Positions 26,134 through 34,415 of a DNA stretch of 64,000 bases are shown here, in pieces. Source of the stretch: Halopseudomonas pachastrellae. GTDB taxonomy: Bacteria; Pseudomonadota; Gammaproteobacteria; Pseudomonadales; Pseudomonadaceae. The translations under genes were made by a program, and so were the position numbers. Under the pieces are notes generated by a model. The model worked only from the letters and a program-made list of their open reading frames with translations. It had not been told where the DNA came from and made no database searches. Where the stretch lies: NCBI RefSeq assembly GCF_900114765.1, contig NZ_FOUD01000006.1, forward strand, positions 62,001 to 126,000, given 5' to 3'. Position 1 is the stretch's first letter; each line of letters opens with the position of its first letter.

Positions 26134-26999
26134 GCGGATACCTCCTCAGGCTGACGTTGTGCGGCAGTGCGCTGGGTGCTGCCGGGCGCGCGGGCCTCGG
26201 CAATGCTCATGCGCAGTGACTGCACCAGACTGGTGAAATCGGGTTGGTAGCTTGATTCGAGCGTGCGCGGGCGCGCGAAGGTGACGCGCTGATCTTCGAT
26301 GATGCGGCCGGGGCGCGAACTCATCACGCAGATGCGGCTGGCCAGATAGGCCGACTCGCGCAGATCGTGGGTCACCAGCAACACGGTCGGTCGGCGGTTG
26401 ATCCACAGATCCTGCATGGTGTCCCACAGCTCTTCCCGGGTGAATTGATCAAGGGCGCCGAAGGGTTCGTCGAGCAGCAGAATGTCGGGCTCATGCACCA
26501 GCGCCCGGCACAGAGAGGCGCGCTGCAACATGCCGCCGGACAGCTGCCAGGGCCGCTTGTTGCCGAAGCCGGCCAGACCGACCTGCTCCAGCAGAGCCTC
26601 GGCGCGTTCGCGGAACTCGCCTTTGCGCTTGCGGCGGTAGTCCTGACGGAATGGCTCGACGATCTTCAGCGGGATCATCACGTTATCCAGAATGCTCAGC
26701 CACGGCAGCATGGTCGGGTTCTGGAAGGCCAGACCCAGGCGCTTGGCGTGGCTGCCGATGGCGCCGACCTCGCGGCCGCCGACAATGGCGGCGCCGGCGG
26801 TCGGTTCCAGCAGGCCGGCGACCAGCTTGAGAATGGTGGATTTGCCGCAGCCGCTGGGCCCGACAAGAGCAACAAAGTCGCCCTTGTCGATGCGCAGCGT
26901 GGTGTTGTCCAACGCGACCACATTGCCGCCATAACGAACCGTCACATCGGACAGTTCGATCATTGGCCGCGTGGCGCTGATGGATTGGGTGTCAGTCAT
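26130..26999 (-). CDS. ABC transporter ATP-binding protein (NitT/TauT, SsuB type)
   Basis: A single-domain ATPase of 289 residues: Walker A GPSGCGKST (about residue 57), Q-loop region FQNPTMLPWLSI, signature LSGGMLQRASL, Walker B ILLLDEPFGALD and switch histidine LLVTHDLRES. The ATG at 26999 (MTDTQSISAT) is preferred over one further upstream. It works with the permease that follows and the binding protein at 29282, although two enzyme genes separate them. Confidence 0.9.
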   Translation of the reverse strand: MTDTQSISATRPMIELSDVTVRYGGNVVALDNTTLRIDKGDFVALVGPSGCGKSTILKLVAGLLEPTAGAAIVGGREVGAIGSHAKRLGLAFQNPTMLPWLSILDNVMIPLKIVEPFRQDYRRKRKGEFRERAEALLEQVGLAGFGNKRPWQLSGGMLQRASLCRALVHEPDILLLDEPFGALDQFTREELWDTMQDLWINRRPTVLLVTHDLRESAYLASRICVMSSRPGRIIEDQRVTFARPRTLESSYQPDFTSLVQSLRMSIAEARAPGSTQRTAAQRQPEEVSA

Positions 27000-27015
27000 G
27001 AGTCTGCTCCTGCGC

Positions 27016-28464
27016 TCAGCGCCGTGGCTCCGCGGTCGGGCGCACACCTTCAGGCGTGCTCAGGATCGCGTTGGTGTAGTGCTCGGTGTTCTGCGGGCGC
27101 GGTGTCGGCATTTGCTGGATGGCTTTGACCGAACGGCCCCAGCCAGCGGCCTCGGTGACCAGCTCGCCGTTGCGCATCACAAATTTGCCGCGCACCAGCG
27201 TATGCAGCGGATAGCCCTTGACCGGGCGACCATGCCAGGGCGAGATCTTGCTGGTGCTGTGCAGCTGGTTTTCCGAGAGGATGCCGCTGCGCTGCATATC
27301 GACAATGGCGATGTCGGCGTCGGCGCCGGGGGTGATCACGCCCTTTTTGCCGTAGATGCCCCAGGCTTTGGCCGGGCTGACCGAACTCCAGCGCACGTAG
27401 TCCATCAGGCTGGCGCGTTCGCGGTTGACCTCGGTGAGCATCAGCGCCATCTGGGTTTCGATGCCGGGGAAGCCGCAGTCACACTCCCAGATGTTCTCGC
27501 GGGTCTTCTCTTCCGGCGCGTGTGGCGCATGGTCGGTGGCGATCATGTCGATGGTGCCGTCCATCAGCGCATCCCACAGCGGCTGGTTGTGCCGGGGCTC
27601 GCGAATCGGCGGGTTCAGCCGCAGGATGCCACCCAGGCGGTCGGTATGGTCGGTGTTGAGCAGCAGATACTGCGGGCAGGTCTCAACGGTCACGTCGACG
27701 CCACGGCGCTTGGCCTCGCGGATCAGAAACAGCGAATCGGCGGCGCTGTGGTGGGCGATGTGCACCCGTGCGCCGGTCCATTCGGCCAGGGTCAGCACGC
27801 GGCCAATGGCTTCAATCTCGGCGACCACCGGGCGGGCGGCTAAATGCGCCAACGCGTCGATGCGACCGGCGTCCTGCATGCGCTTCTGGCGGCGGGAGAG
27901 AATAGACGAGTTCTCGGCGTGCACCACGGTACGAATGCCCAGCGGGGCCAGTTTCTCGAAGCCTTCGAGCAGCGCGCCATCGGTGGGCGCCGGCAGGTTG
28001 CCGAAGGTGTTGCCGACAAAGGCCTTGAAGCTGGTGCAGCCGGCGTCGATCAACTCTTCCAGGTGGCCGACGGTGTCGTCACCCAGCAGGCCGTGAATGC
28101 CGTAGTCAACGTAGGACGACTCGGCGGCTTTCTGCTTCATGCGCAGGGCTTCGATGGTGCCGGTCGGCGGGTTGGTGTTGGGCATGTCGAAGACGGTGGT
28201 TACGCCACCACAGGCCGCAGCGGCCGAGCCGGTCTTCCAGGTTTCCTTGTGGGCGTAGCCCGGGTCACGGAAGTGCACGTGGCTGTCGATCGCACCCGGC
28301 AGCAGGTACAGGCCGTCGGCTTGTACTACCTCGCGGGCAGATGGCATCAGCTCATCGCGGCCCACGGCAACGATCTTCTCGCCGTCGATGGCCACCGATG
28401 CTTCGATTATCTGGTGGTCTGATACAACGCGGGCGCCGCGGATCAGCAGGTCAACTTGGTTCAT
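27016..28464 (-). CDS. Cyclic amidohydrolase (dihydroorotase/allantoinase/hydantoinase class)
   Basis: A 482-residue TIM-barrel metal enzyme that hydrolyses a cyclic amide or imide. Metal ligands are visible: HxH in GAIDSHVHFRDPGYAHKETW, the lysine in CTSFKAFVGNTFG likely to be carboxylated, histidines in RTVVHAENSS and VHIAHHSAADS, and the aspartate in MIATDHAPHAPEEK. The pattern fits class I dihydroorotase and allantoinase equally. Because pyrimidine synthesis genes are not nearby and ureide hydrolases are, a catabolic ring such as a hydantoin, allantoin or dihydropyrimidine is more probable. The C-terminal tail after about residue 440 is longer than usual. Confidence 0.85.
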   Translation of the reverse strand: MNQVDLLIRGARVVSDHQIIEASVAIDGEKIVAVGRDELMPSAREVVQADGLYLLPGAIDSHVHFRDPGYAHKETWKTGSAAAACGGVTTVFDMPNTNPPTGTIEALRMKQKAAESSYVDYGIHGLLGDDTVGHLEELIDAGCTSFKAFVGNTFGNLPAPTDGALLEGFEKLAPLGIRTVVHAENSSILSRRQKRMQDAGRIDALAHLAARPVVAEIEAIGRVLTLAEWTGARVHIAHHSAADSLFLIREAKRRGVDVTVETCPQYLLLNTDHTDRLGGILRLNPPIREPRHNQPLWDALMDGTIDMIATDHAPHAPEEKTRENIWECDCGFPGIETQMALMLTEVNRERASLMDYVRWSSVSPAKAWGIYGKKGVITPGADADIAIVDMQRSGILSENQLHSTSKISPWHGRPVKGYPLHTLVRGKFVMRNGELVTEAAGWGRSVKAIQQMPTPRPQNTEHYTNAILSTPEGVRPTAEPRR

Positions 28465-28473
28465 CAGGTACTC

Positions 28474-29265
28474 CTAAAGCATGGCCCAGCCGCCATCGAC
28501 CGGGAGGTCGACGCCGGTGATCTGGCGGGAGACGTCGCTGCCGAGAAACAGGCAGGCATTGGCAACGTCCTGGTCGGTGGAGACGCGCTTGAGCGCGTAG
28601 TCGGCGGCGTGGCGGGTGGCGGCTTCTTCCGGGCTGATGCCCAGCGTTTTGGCCATGTTGGCGCACACCTTGTCGCGAAAGCGCGGGCCATCCACCATGC
28701 CGGGGGCAACGCAGTTGACGTTGATACCGTGCGGGCCGGCTTCCAGCGCAAAGCTCTTGGTAATGCCGCGCAGGCCCCACTTGGAGGCGGAATAGGCCAT
28801 GCGGCCGGCGCGTCCGCGCATGCCGAAGGTGCCGCCAACGTTGACGATCTTGCCGCTGCCTTGCTCGATCATCGCGGGCATTACTGCGCGCATGGTGTTG
28901 AAGCAGCCGGTCATGTTGAGCTGAACGATCTCGTCGAACTCGCTCTGGGTGGTGTCCCAGCCGGTCTTGCCAATCGGGCCGGAGCCGCCGGCCACGTTGA
29001 CCAGTACGTCGATGCGGCCGAAGCAGTCCAGTGCCGCGGCCGCAAGGGCCTCGGCATCTGCACTGCGGGTCATGTCGCATGGCACCACTTCTACCTCGCT
29101 GCCCAGTTCGGTGACTTCGCGGGCGACCGGCGCGATGGCGTCCAGATCGCGGCCGGCCAGCACCAGGCGGGCGCCTTCGCGGGCAAAGGCGAGGGTGACG
29201 GCCCGGCCCATCCCTTTGGCCGGGCCGGTGATGACAACGACTTTGTCCTGCAGATCAAGATTCAT
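28474..29265 (-). CDS. Short-chain dehydrogenase/reductase
   Basis: A 263-residue NAD(P)-dependent oxidoreductase of the classical SDR type. Cofactor loop TGPAKGMGRAVTLAFA (residues about 14-29), NVAGG, and the active-site YSASKWGLRG are present. The C-terminal SRQITGVDLPVDGGWAML is the usual ending. It may oxidise or reduce the ring or a side chain before hydrolysis; the substrate is unknown. It starts 16 bp after the binding-protein gene. Confidence 0.88.
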   Translation of the reverse strand: MNLDLQDKVVVITGPAKGMGRAVTLAFAREGARLVLAGRDLDAIAPVAREVTELGSEVEVVPCDMTRSADAEALAAAALDCFGRIDVLVNVAGGSGPIGKTGWDTTQSEFDEIVQLNMTGCFNTMRAVMPAMIEQGSGKIVNVGGTFGMRGRAGRMAYSASKWGLRGITKSFALEAGPHGINVNCVAPGMVDGPRFRDKVCANMAKTLGISPEEAATRHAADYALKRVSTDQDVANACLFLGSDVSRQITGVDLPVDGGWAML

Positions 29266-29281
29266 CAGTGTCTCCCGTCGC

Positions 29282-30325
29282 TCACAGTTTGCTCGGGCGG
29301 TCAGCCCGGGCCGGCAGGAAGCTGCGGTCGAAGATCTGGGTCGGGGCCGGTGCGTTCTCCAGCTGGTTGGCCTTGACCACGATGTCGATGTTCTGCTGCA
29401 GGCGGTCGTCGCTGACGTCGCCCAGGCCGATGTCGGCGATTTCCGGGTGGCTCATGTCGTTGCGTACGGTGGTCAGCATCTTGTCGGTCTCGACCGCGCG
29501 GTTGAGCAGCGGCTCGCGGCGCATCAGTGCGTCGATGGCTTCTTCGGGGTTGGCGACGGCGTCCTGAATGGCCTGGTTGATGGCGGCGACAAAGCCACGC
29601 ACGGCCTCAGGGTGCTCGGCGATGAACTCCTGGGAGAAGAAGATCGAGTTGGAGTACAGGTCCATGCCGTGATCGCCGTAGCGAATGAAGCGCAGCTCCT
29701 CGTCCGGGTTGATGCCCATGCCCTTGGCGCTGAAGCTGATGGTGGTGATGTAACCGAAGGCAGCGTCGATCTGGCCGCGCATCAGCAACTGCTCACGCAG
29801 GTTGGGCGCCATGTTGTTGATGGTGACCTTGGACTGGTCTATGCCGGTCATCTCGGCAAAGGCCGGGAACAGCTTCAGGGCGGCGTCGTTAGCCGGGGCG
29901 CCGACGATCTTGCCTTCCAGATCCTGCGGTTCGGTGATCGGACTGTCGCTCTTGACCGCAATCACGAACGGCGGGGTGTTGTAGATCATGTAAACGCCCA
30001 CCGGCGCACGCTCCGGCTGGGTCGAGGCCAGCTGGATCAGCGCGTTGGTGTCACCAAAGCCCGCGTCGTAGACACCTGAGGCCACCTTCGGAATGGAAGC
30101 GGCAGAGCCTTCGCCCTGATCGATGGTGACGTTCAGGTCGTGCTCCTTGAAGTAGCCCTTGTCTTCGGCGAGGAAGAACCAGGCCTGGGCGCCTTCGTAC
30201 TTCCAGTTCAGAACCAGGTCGATATCGGTCGCCGCCTGTGCGTTGGCCGCGGCGAACATGCCCAAGCCAAGGCTGAGGGCGCTAAGGGTTTTGGCCAGAC
30301 GTGGCCGGCGGATTTTTGCTGACAT
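29282..30325 (-). CDS. ABC transporter substrate-binding protein (NitT/TauT, SsuA/ThiY type)
   Basis: A 347-residue periplasmic binding protein. The N-terminus MSAKIRRPRLAKTLSALSLG with a hydrophobic stretch ending AANAQA is a Sec signal peptide. The mature protein opens DIDLVLNWKYEGAQAWFFLA and has GYFKEHDLNVTIDQGEGSAA, typical of the NMT1/ThiY-like group that binds pyrimidine-like and sulfonate ligands. It pairs with the permease and ATPase at 25351-26999. The ATG follows GGAGTCTTGAAT, and the gene begins two bases after the cysteine hydrolase stop. Confidence 0.88.
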   Translation of the reverse strand: MSAKIRRPRLAKTLSALSLGLGMFAAANAQAATDIDLVLNWKYEGAQAWFFLAEDKGYFKEHDLNVTIDQGEGSAASIPKVASGVYDAGFGDTNALIQLASTQPERAPVGVYMIYNTPPFVIAVKSDSPITEPQDLEGKIVGAPANDAALKLFPAFAEMTGIDQSKVTINNMAPNLREQLLMRGQIDAAFGYITTISFSAKGMGINPDEELRFIRYGDHGMDLYSNSIFFSQEFIAEHPEAVRGFVAAINQAIQDAVANPEEAIDALMRREPLLNRAVETDKMLTTVRNDMSHPEIADIGLGDVSDDRLQQNIDIVVKANQLENAPAPTQIFDRSFLPARADRPSKL

Positions 30326-30327
30326 AT

Positions 30328-31125
30328 TCAAGACTCCTGATGGTGTGATGCGATGGCGGTATTCAGCGCAGCGGCCGTGGCAACAAAGCCGTGGCACTGC
30401 GCAACAAGAAAGTGGATGGCGCGGCTGACATAGGCCGGCGAGGGGGTAGAGCAGGCGTCGCGCAGCAGCACGCAGTCGTAGCCGAGAAAGGCCGCGTCCT
30501 GCAGGGTGGAAAAGACACAGCGGTCGGTGTTGATACCGGCGAACAGCAGACTGGTGATGCCCTGGCCGCGCAGGATGCTGTCCAGTTCGTTGTCCCAGAA
30601 GCCGCTCAGGCGGTGTTTGCACACCTGAATATCGGCGGGCTCGGGCGGCAGTTCGCTGATCACCTCCGCGCCCCAGCTGCCCTGCACCAGTGCCGGGCCG
30701 TGGTCGATTGGCGAGTGCTCGCCATAGCCCACCTCGCCCGCGCCTCGCTTGCCGACAAAGTGCACCACCGGCGGCAGATTCAGGCGGTCGGCGCGGATGC
30801 CCCAGTTGAGCCAGACCACACGGCCGCCCGCCTGGCGCCAGGCTGGCAGCAGCTTGCGCAGCGGTGCGATGGGGCGCCGTGTGGCGCGCATGCTGGCGCC
30901 TTTTTGCGCGAACCAGCCCTCGGGGTGGCAGAAGTCGTTCTGCATGTCGACCACGACCACTGCGCTGGTGCTGATGTCCAGCTCCAGGTTGCCCTGATCA
31001 CTGCCGAACAGCAGCGGCTGCGGGGTGTGGGGCGGACGCAGCAGGCTGGTCACACCGTAGTGTCGGTGCCAGGCATTGTCCGGGTGAGGGCCGTAGGCCT
31101 CGGTGTCGTCGATGGTCTTTTTCAT
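30328..31125 (-). CDS. Third cysteine hydrolase (RutB-like isochorismatase superfamily)
   Basis: First gene of the minus-strand operon; 265 residues with an N-terminal extension of about 50. The triad is Asp60 (VVVDMQNDFC), Lys170 (VCKHRLSGFWDNELD) and Cys203 (GINTDRCVFST). The 33-residue spacing between Lys and Cys is as in the other two copies. The KHRxSGFxxxxLD block resembles RutB, the ureidoacrylate hydrolase of the pyrimidine Rut pathway. Upstream in-frame ATGs at 31149 and 31167 are possible; none has a good ribosome site, so the start is uncertain. Confidence 0.8.
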   Translation of the reverse strand: MKKTIDDTEAYGPHPDNAWHRHYGVTSLLRPPHTPQPLLFGSDQGNLELDISTSAVVVVDMQNDFCHPEGWFAQKGASMRATRRPIAPLRKLLPAWRQAGGRVVWLNWGIRADRLNLPPVVHFVGKRGAGEVGYGEHSPIDHGPALVQGSWGAEVISELPPEPADIQVCKHRLSGFWDNELDSILRGQGITSLLFAGINTDRCVFSTLQDAAFLGYDCVLLRDACSTPSPAYVSRAIHFLVAQCHGFVATAAALNTAIASHHQES

Positions 31126-31190
31126 GCTGGCAGACGATGCAGTGCACATGCCATTAGTGACTATCAAATGTCACCTTTTAGCGTGCATTG

Positions 31191-31209
31191 CGTTGCCGTT
31201 TAGGCAACG
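31191..31209. promoter_or_regulatory. Palindrome between the LysR gene and the minus-strand operon
   Basis: CGTTGCC-GTTTA-GGCAACG has perfect 7-bp arms around a 5-bp centre. It sits 66 bp upstream of the minus operon's first gene and 184 bp before the LysR gene at 31393. It contains a T-N11-A LysR pattern, so it is the best operator candidate. No further gene is seen in the 267-bp gap. Confidence 0.55.
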
Positions 31210-31392
31210 GTTATGCTGCAGCCGGGATGCCGGGCGGCTTGCCGGTCATTGGCTTGCTTCGCGCGTCGTTCAAGGGTTCGGGCTATGCGGCAGTCTGGGT
31301 GAGGTATGCATGGTTGGCGAGTGCGACCGCCCGGCAATGAATGCACTCATGCTGTGCGGTTTGCTGCACTGTGACGGTGCTCAGGAGAAGCT

Positions 31393-32280
31393 ATGAACCA
31401 CCTGCGTTTTTTGCACTATCTGGATGAAGTGGCCCGGGTGGGGTCGATTCGCCAGGCCGCCGAGCGTCTGCACGTGGCGCCCTCGGCGGTCAATCGGCGT
31501 ATTCAGGATCTGGAGGACGAGCTGGGCACGCCGCTGTTCGAGCGCCTGCCCAGGGGCATGCGCCTGACCGCGGCGGGTGAGCTGTTTGTGCAGTACATCC
31601 GCAGCCGCGCCGCGCATCTGGAGCAGGTGCGCTCGGAGATAGAAGACTTGCAGGGGCTGCGCCGGGGGCGTGTGCGTATCGTGGTCAGCCAGGCGGCAGC
31701 CGGCAGCTACCTGCCCAAGCGTATTGCCGGCTTTCGCCAGCAACACCCGCTGGTGGAGTTTCAGGTACAGGTGGGTGATCACCATCGGGCACTGGATGCG
31801 CTGCGCAGCTTTGAGTCTGATCTAGCGCTGATCTTTCATCTCACCCCGGAGACCGACATCCAGCGCATGCATGAGCTGGTGCAGCCGCTGTGCGTGGTCA
31901 TGCACCGAGACCATCCGCTGGCGGCTCAGCCGGGCGCCATCAGTCTGCGACAGTGTCTGGATTTCCCGGTGGTGCTGCCCAGCCGGGAAACCGCCGGCCG
32001 GCAGCTGCTGGACACCTATCTGGCGCGGCGCTCGATCAAGTTGCGGGCGCTGGTCGAGAGCAACAGCTTTGAATTTCTGCTCGGTTACCTGCGCTATGAG
32101 CAGGCGTTGAGCTTTCAGATTCAGATTGGGGTACCGCAGGCAGGTGACGAGCTGGTCAGCCGCGAAATTGCCGATAGGGGCTTTCCGGCGGCTAACCTGG
32201 TGCTGGCCTCGCTGCAAAATCGCCAGCTACCGGTGGTGGCCTACGCCTTTGTCGAGTACCTGATGCACGCAACGGGTTGA
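31393..32280 (+). CDS. LysR-family regulator divergent from the minus-strand catabolic operon
   Basis: A 295-residue LysR protein. The DNA-binding part covers residues about 1-62: RFLHYLDEVARVGSIRQAAE and LHVAPSAVNRRIQDLEDELG. The C-terminal domain is a periplasmic-binding-protein-like effector fold. It is transcribed away from the operon that starts at 31125, with a palindrome in between, the usual LysR arrangement. It likely senses a substrate or intermediate of that pathway. Confidence 0.88.
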   Translation: MNHLRFLHYLDEVARVGSIRQAAERLHVAPSAVNRRIQDLEDELGTPLFERLPRGMRLTAAGELFVQYIRSRAAHLEQVRSEIEDLQGLRRGRVRIVVSQAAAGSYLPKRIAGFRQQHPLVEFQVQVGDHHRALDALRSFESDLALIFHLTPETDIQRMHELVQPLCVVMHRDHPLAAQPGAISLRQCLDFPVVLPSRETAGRQLLDTYLARRSIKLRALVESNSFEFLLGYLRYEQALSFQIQIGVPQAGDELVSREIADRGFPAANLVLASLQNRQLPVVAYAFVEYLMHATG

Positions 32281-32362
32281 TTGGCGCTTGCGCTAAGGCA
32301 CCAGAAAACAGGCGCCTGACTGGTGGTAGAGTGCGCCGATATTCATCACGGGGGATGCAGGC

Positions 32363-33175
32363 ATGGGTGTGTGCGATAGCGAGTTGGCCGATAGCTGGGC
32401 GCTGTATCAACGGCTGCGCGAACAGACGCCACTGGTGCAATGCATCACCAATTACGTGGCTATGAACATGACCGCCAACGTGCTGCTGGCCGCAGGCGCC
32501 TCGCCTGCTATGGTGCACAGCGATGCGGAGACTGGCGAGTTTGCGGCCCTGGCCTCTGCGCTGAGCATCAATATGGGCACACCTTCGCCGCAGTGGGCTG
32601 AGGGTATGCGCACCGCCATTACCGGCGCCCGAGGGGCTGGCGTGCCCTGGGTGCTGGACCCGGTAGCGCACGCGGCAACCGCCTACCGCCGTGGCCTGGT
32701 TGCCGAGCTGCTGGCGCTGCAGCCGGCGGCGATTCGCGGTAATGCCTCGGAGATCATTGCGTTGGCTGGCGCCGCCGGGCAGGGGCGTGGCATGGACAGC
32801 GGCGATTCGGTGGATAGCGCAGCAGAGGCGGCGCAGCAGTTGGCGCGGGCGCAGGGCTGCGTGGTGCTGGTGACCGGCGAGACCGACCTGGCCACCGACG
32901 GCCAGCGCAGCCTGCGTATTGTCGGCGGCAGCCATTTGATGCCGCAGGTAACCGCCATGGGCTGTGCCCTCAGCGCGCTGCTGGCCGGTTTTGTTGCCAT
33001 TGCCCGGGATCAGCCGCTGGCGGCGGCGGTGGCAGCGGCGCGGGTATTTGCTGCGGCCGGGCAACGAGCGCAGGAGCAGGCCGCGGGGCCCGGCAGCTTT
33101 TTGCCGGCTTTTCTTGATGCGCTCTATCTGCTGCAGCCGGCTGACCTGGCGCGCTGCCCGGCGACGGCCAGCTAA
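32363..33175 (+). CDS. thiM: Hydroxyethylthiazole kinase
   Basis: Phosphorylates the thiazole alcohol for thiamine salvage. The 270-residue protein has the family landmarks LVQCITNYVAMNMTANVLLA, WVLDPVAHAATAYR, IRGNASEI and the catalytic VTAMGCALSALLAG near residue 198. thiE and thiD, often adjacent, are absent here, and I see no TPP riboswitch in the 82-bp upstream gap. It faces the arsJ gene, five bases apart. Confidence 0.9.
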   Translation: MGVCDSELADSWALYQRLREQTPLVQCITNYVAMNMTANVLLAAGASPAMVHSDAETGEFAALASALSINMGTPSPQWAEGMRTAITGARGAGVPWVLDPVAHAATAYRRGLVAELLALQPAAIRGNASEIIALAGAAGQGRGMDSGDSVDSAAEAAQQLARAQGCVVLVTGETDLATDGQRSLRIVGGSHLMPQVTAMGCALSALLAGFVAIARDQPLAAAVAAARVFAAAGQRAQEQAAGPGSFLPAFLDALYLLQPADLARCPATAS

Positions 33176-33180
33176 GGCTG

Positions 33181-34404
33181 TCAGCCCTGCTGCGGTGCGC
33201 GCTGCGCCGGCAGACCCAGCGAAATTAACCCGGCCAGCAGCACAAAGGCGCTGGAGGTCCACAGGCAGGCGGCCAGCCCGTATTGCTGGTAGACCCAGCC
33301 CGACAGCAGGGTGCCGATCAGCCGCCCCATGGCGTTGGACATATAGTAGAAGCCGACGTCCAGCGACACGCCGTCGCCCTTGGCGTAGCTGACAATCAGG
33401 TAGCTGTGCAGCGACGAGTTGATGGCGAACACCACGCCAAACAGCAGCAGGCCACCAATCAGCACGGCGCTGGCGCTCTGCGGCGCGAGCTGCATGCCCA
33501 GGGCAATGGCGGCGGGTAACAGGGCCAGCAACAACGCCCAGCCAGCAGCGCTGCGCCCGGCCGGCACCTGCTGCCGGCCGGTCAGTCGTGGCGCTATCGA
33601 CTGCACCAGCCCGTAGCCGATCACCCAGCTGGCCATAAAGCCGCCGACCAGCCAGAAGTCCCAGCCCAGCGCGCTGCTCAGGTACACCGGCAGGGCAATC
33701 ACAAACCACACATCACGCGCGCCAAACAGGAACAGGCGCGCGGCCGAGAGCAGGTCGATGGCCCGGCTTTTGGACAACAGGTCGCGGAATTTAGGTTTAG
33801 CGCTGGCACGCCCCAGGTCCTGCTTCAGCAGGCGCAAGCTGATCAGCCACACCGCCGCCAGCGCAATCGCCATAGCCAGTACCGCGCCGGCAAAGCCGAG
33901 CAGCACCAGCAGCGCACCACCCAGAAAGAAGCCCACGCCCTTTAAGGCATTTTTGGAGCCGGTGAGAATGGCCACCCACTTGTATAACGTGCCTTGTTGC
34001 TGATCAGGCACCAGCAGCTTGATGGCGCTCTTGGCGCTCATCTTGTTCAGGTCCTTGGCGATGCCGGACAGCGCCTGCGCCGCCATCACCCATGGCACGC
34101 TGAGGGCGCTGGCCGGTAGCGTCAGCATCAACAGCGCCACCACCTGCAAGGCCAGGCCCAGATTCATGGTGCGGTTCAGGCCGATACGCGCGCCCAGCCA
34201 GCCGCCGATCAGGTTGGTGACCACGCCAAAGATTTCGTAGAACAGAAACAGCGCGGCAATCTCCAGCGGCGCGTAGCCCAGACTGTGAAAGTGCAGCACC
34301 ACCAGCATGCGCAGCGCGCCGTCGGTCAGGGTAAAGGCCCAGTAGTTGGCGGTGACCACCAGATACTGGCGCACGGCAGCCGGCAGGCTGGACAGTGTGC
34401 GCAT
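33181..34404 (-). CDS. arsJ: Organoarsenical efflux transporter ArsJ (MFS)
   Basis: A 407-residue major-facilitator transporter. ArsJ exports 1-arseno-3-phosphoglycerate made from arsenate by the companion glyceraldehyde-3-phosphate dehydrogenase. The opening YLVVTANYWAFTLTDGALRM and SGIAKDLNKMSAKSAIKLL then GTLYKWVAILTGSKNALKG are characteristic. The ATG at 34404 (MRTLSSLPAA) is preferred over an upstream one that reads through hydrophilic sequence. It lies 11 bp after the gapdh stop, last in the arsenic operon. Confidence 0.92.
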   Translation of the reverse strand: MRTLSSLPAAVRQYLVVTANYWAFTLTDGALRMLVVLHFHSLGYAPLEIAALFLFYEIFGVVTNLIGGWLGARIGLNRTMNLGLALQVVALLMLTLPASALSVPWVMAAQALSGIAKDLNKMSAKSAIKLLVPDQQQGTLYKWVAILTGSKNALKGVGFFLGGALLVLLGFAGAVLAMAIALAAVWLISLRLLKQDLGRASAKPKFRDLLSKSRAIDLLSAARLFLFGARDVWFVIALPVYLSSALGWDFWLVGGFMASWVIGYGLVQSIAPRLTGRQQVPAGRSAAGWALLLALLPAAIALGMQLAPQSASAVLIGGLLLFGVVFAINSSLHSYLIVSYAKGDGVSLDVGFYYMSNAMGRLIGTLLSGWVYQQYGLAACLWTSSAFVLLAGLISLGLPAQRAPQQG

Positions 34405-34415
34405 CTCACGCGTCC

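Noticed and set aside
27016-28464. Assignment as biosynthetic dihydroorotase PyrC
   Set aside because: Motifs fit several cyclic amidohydrolases and the operon context is catabolic, so a biosynthetic label would be too specific.
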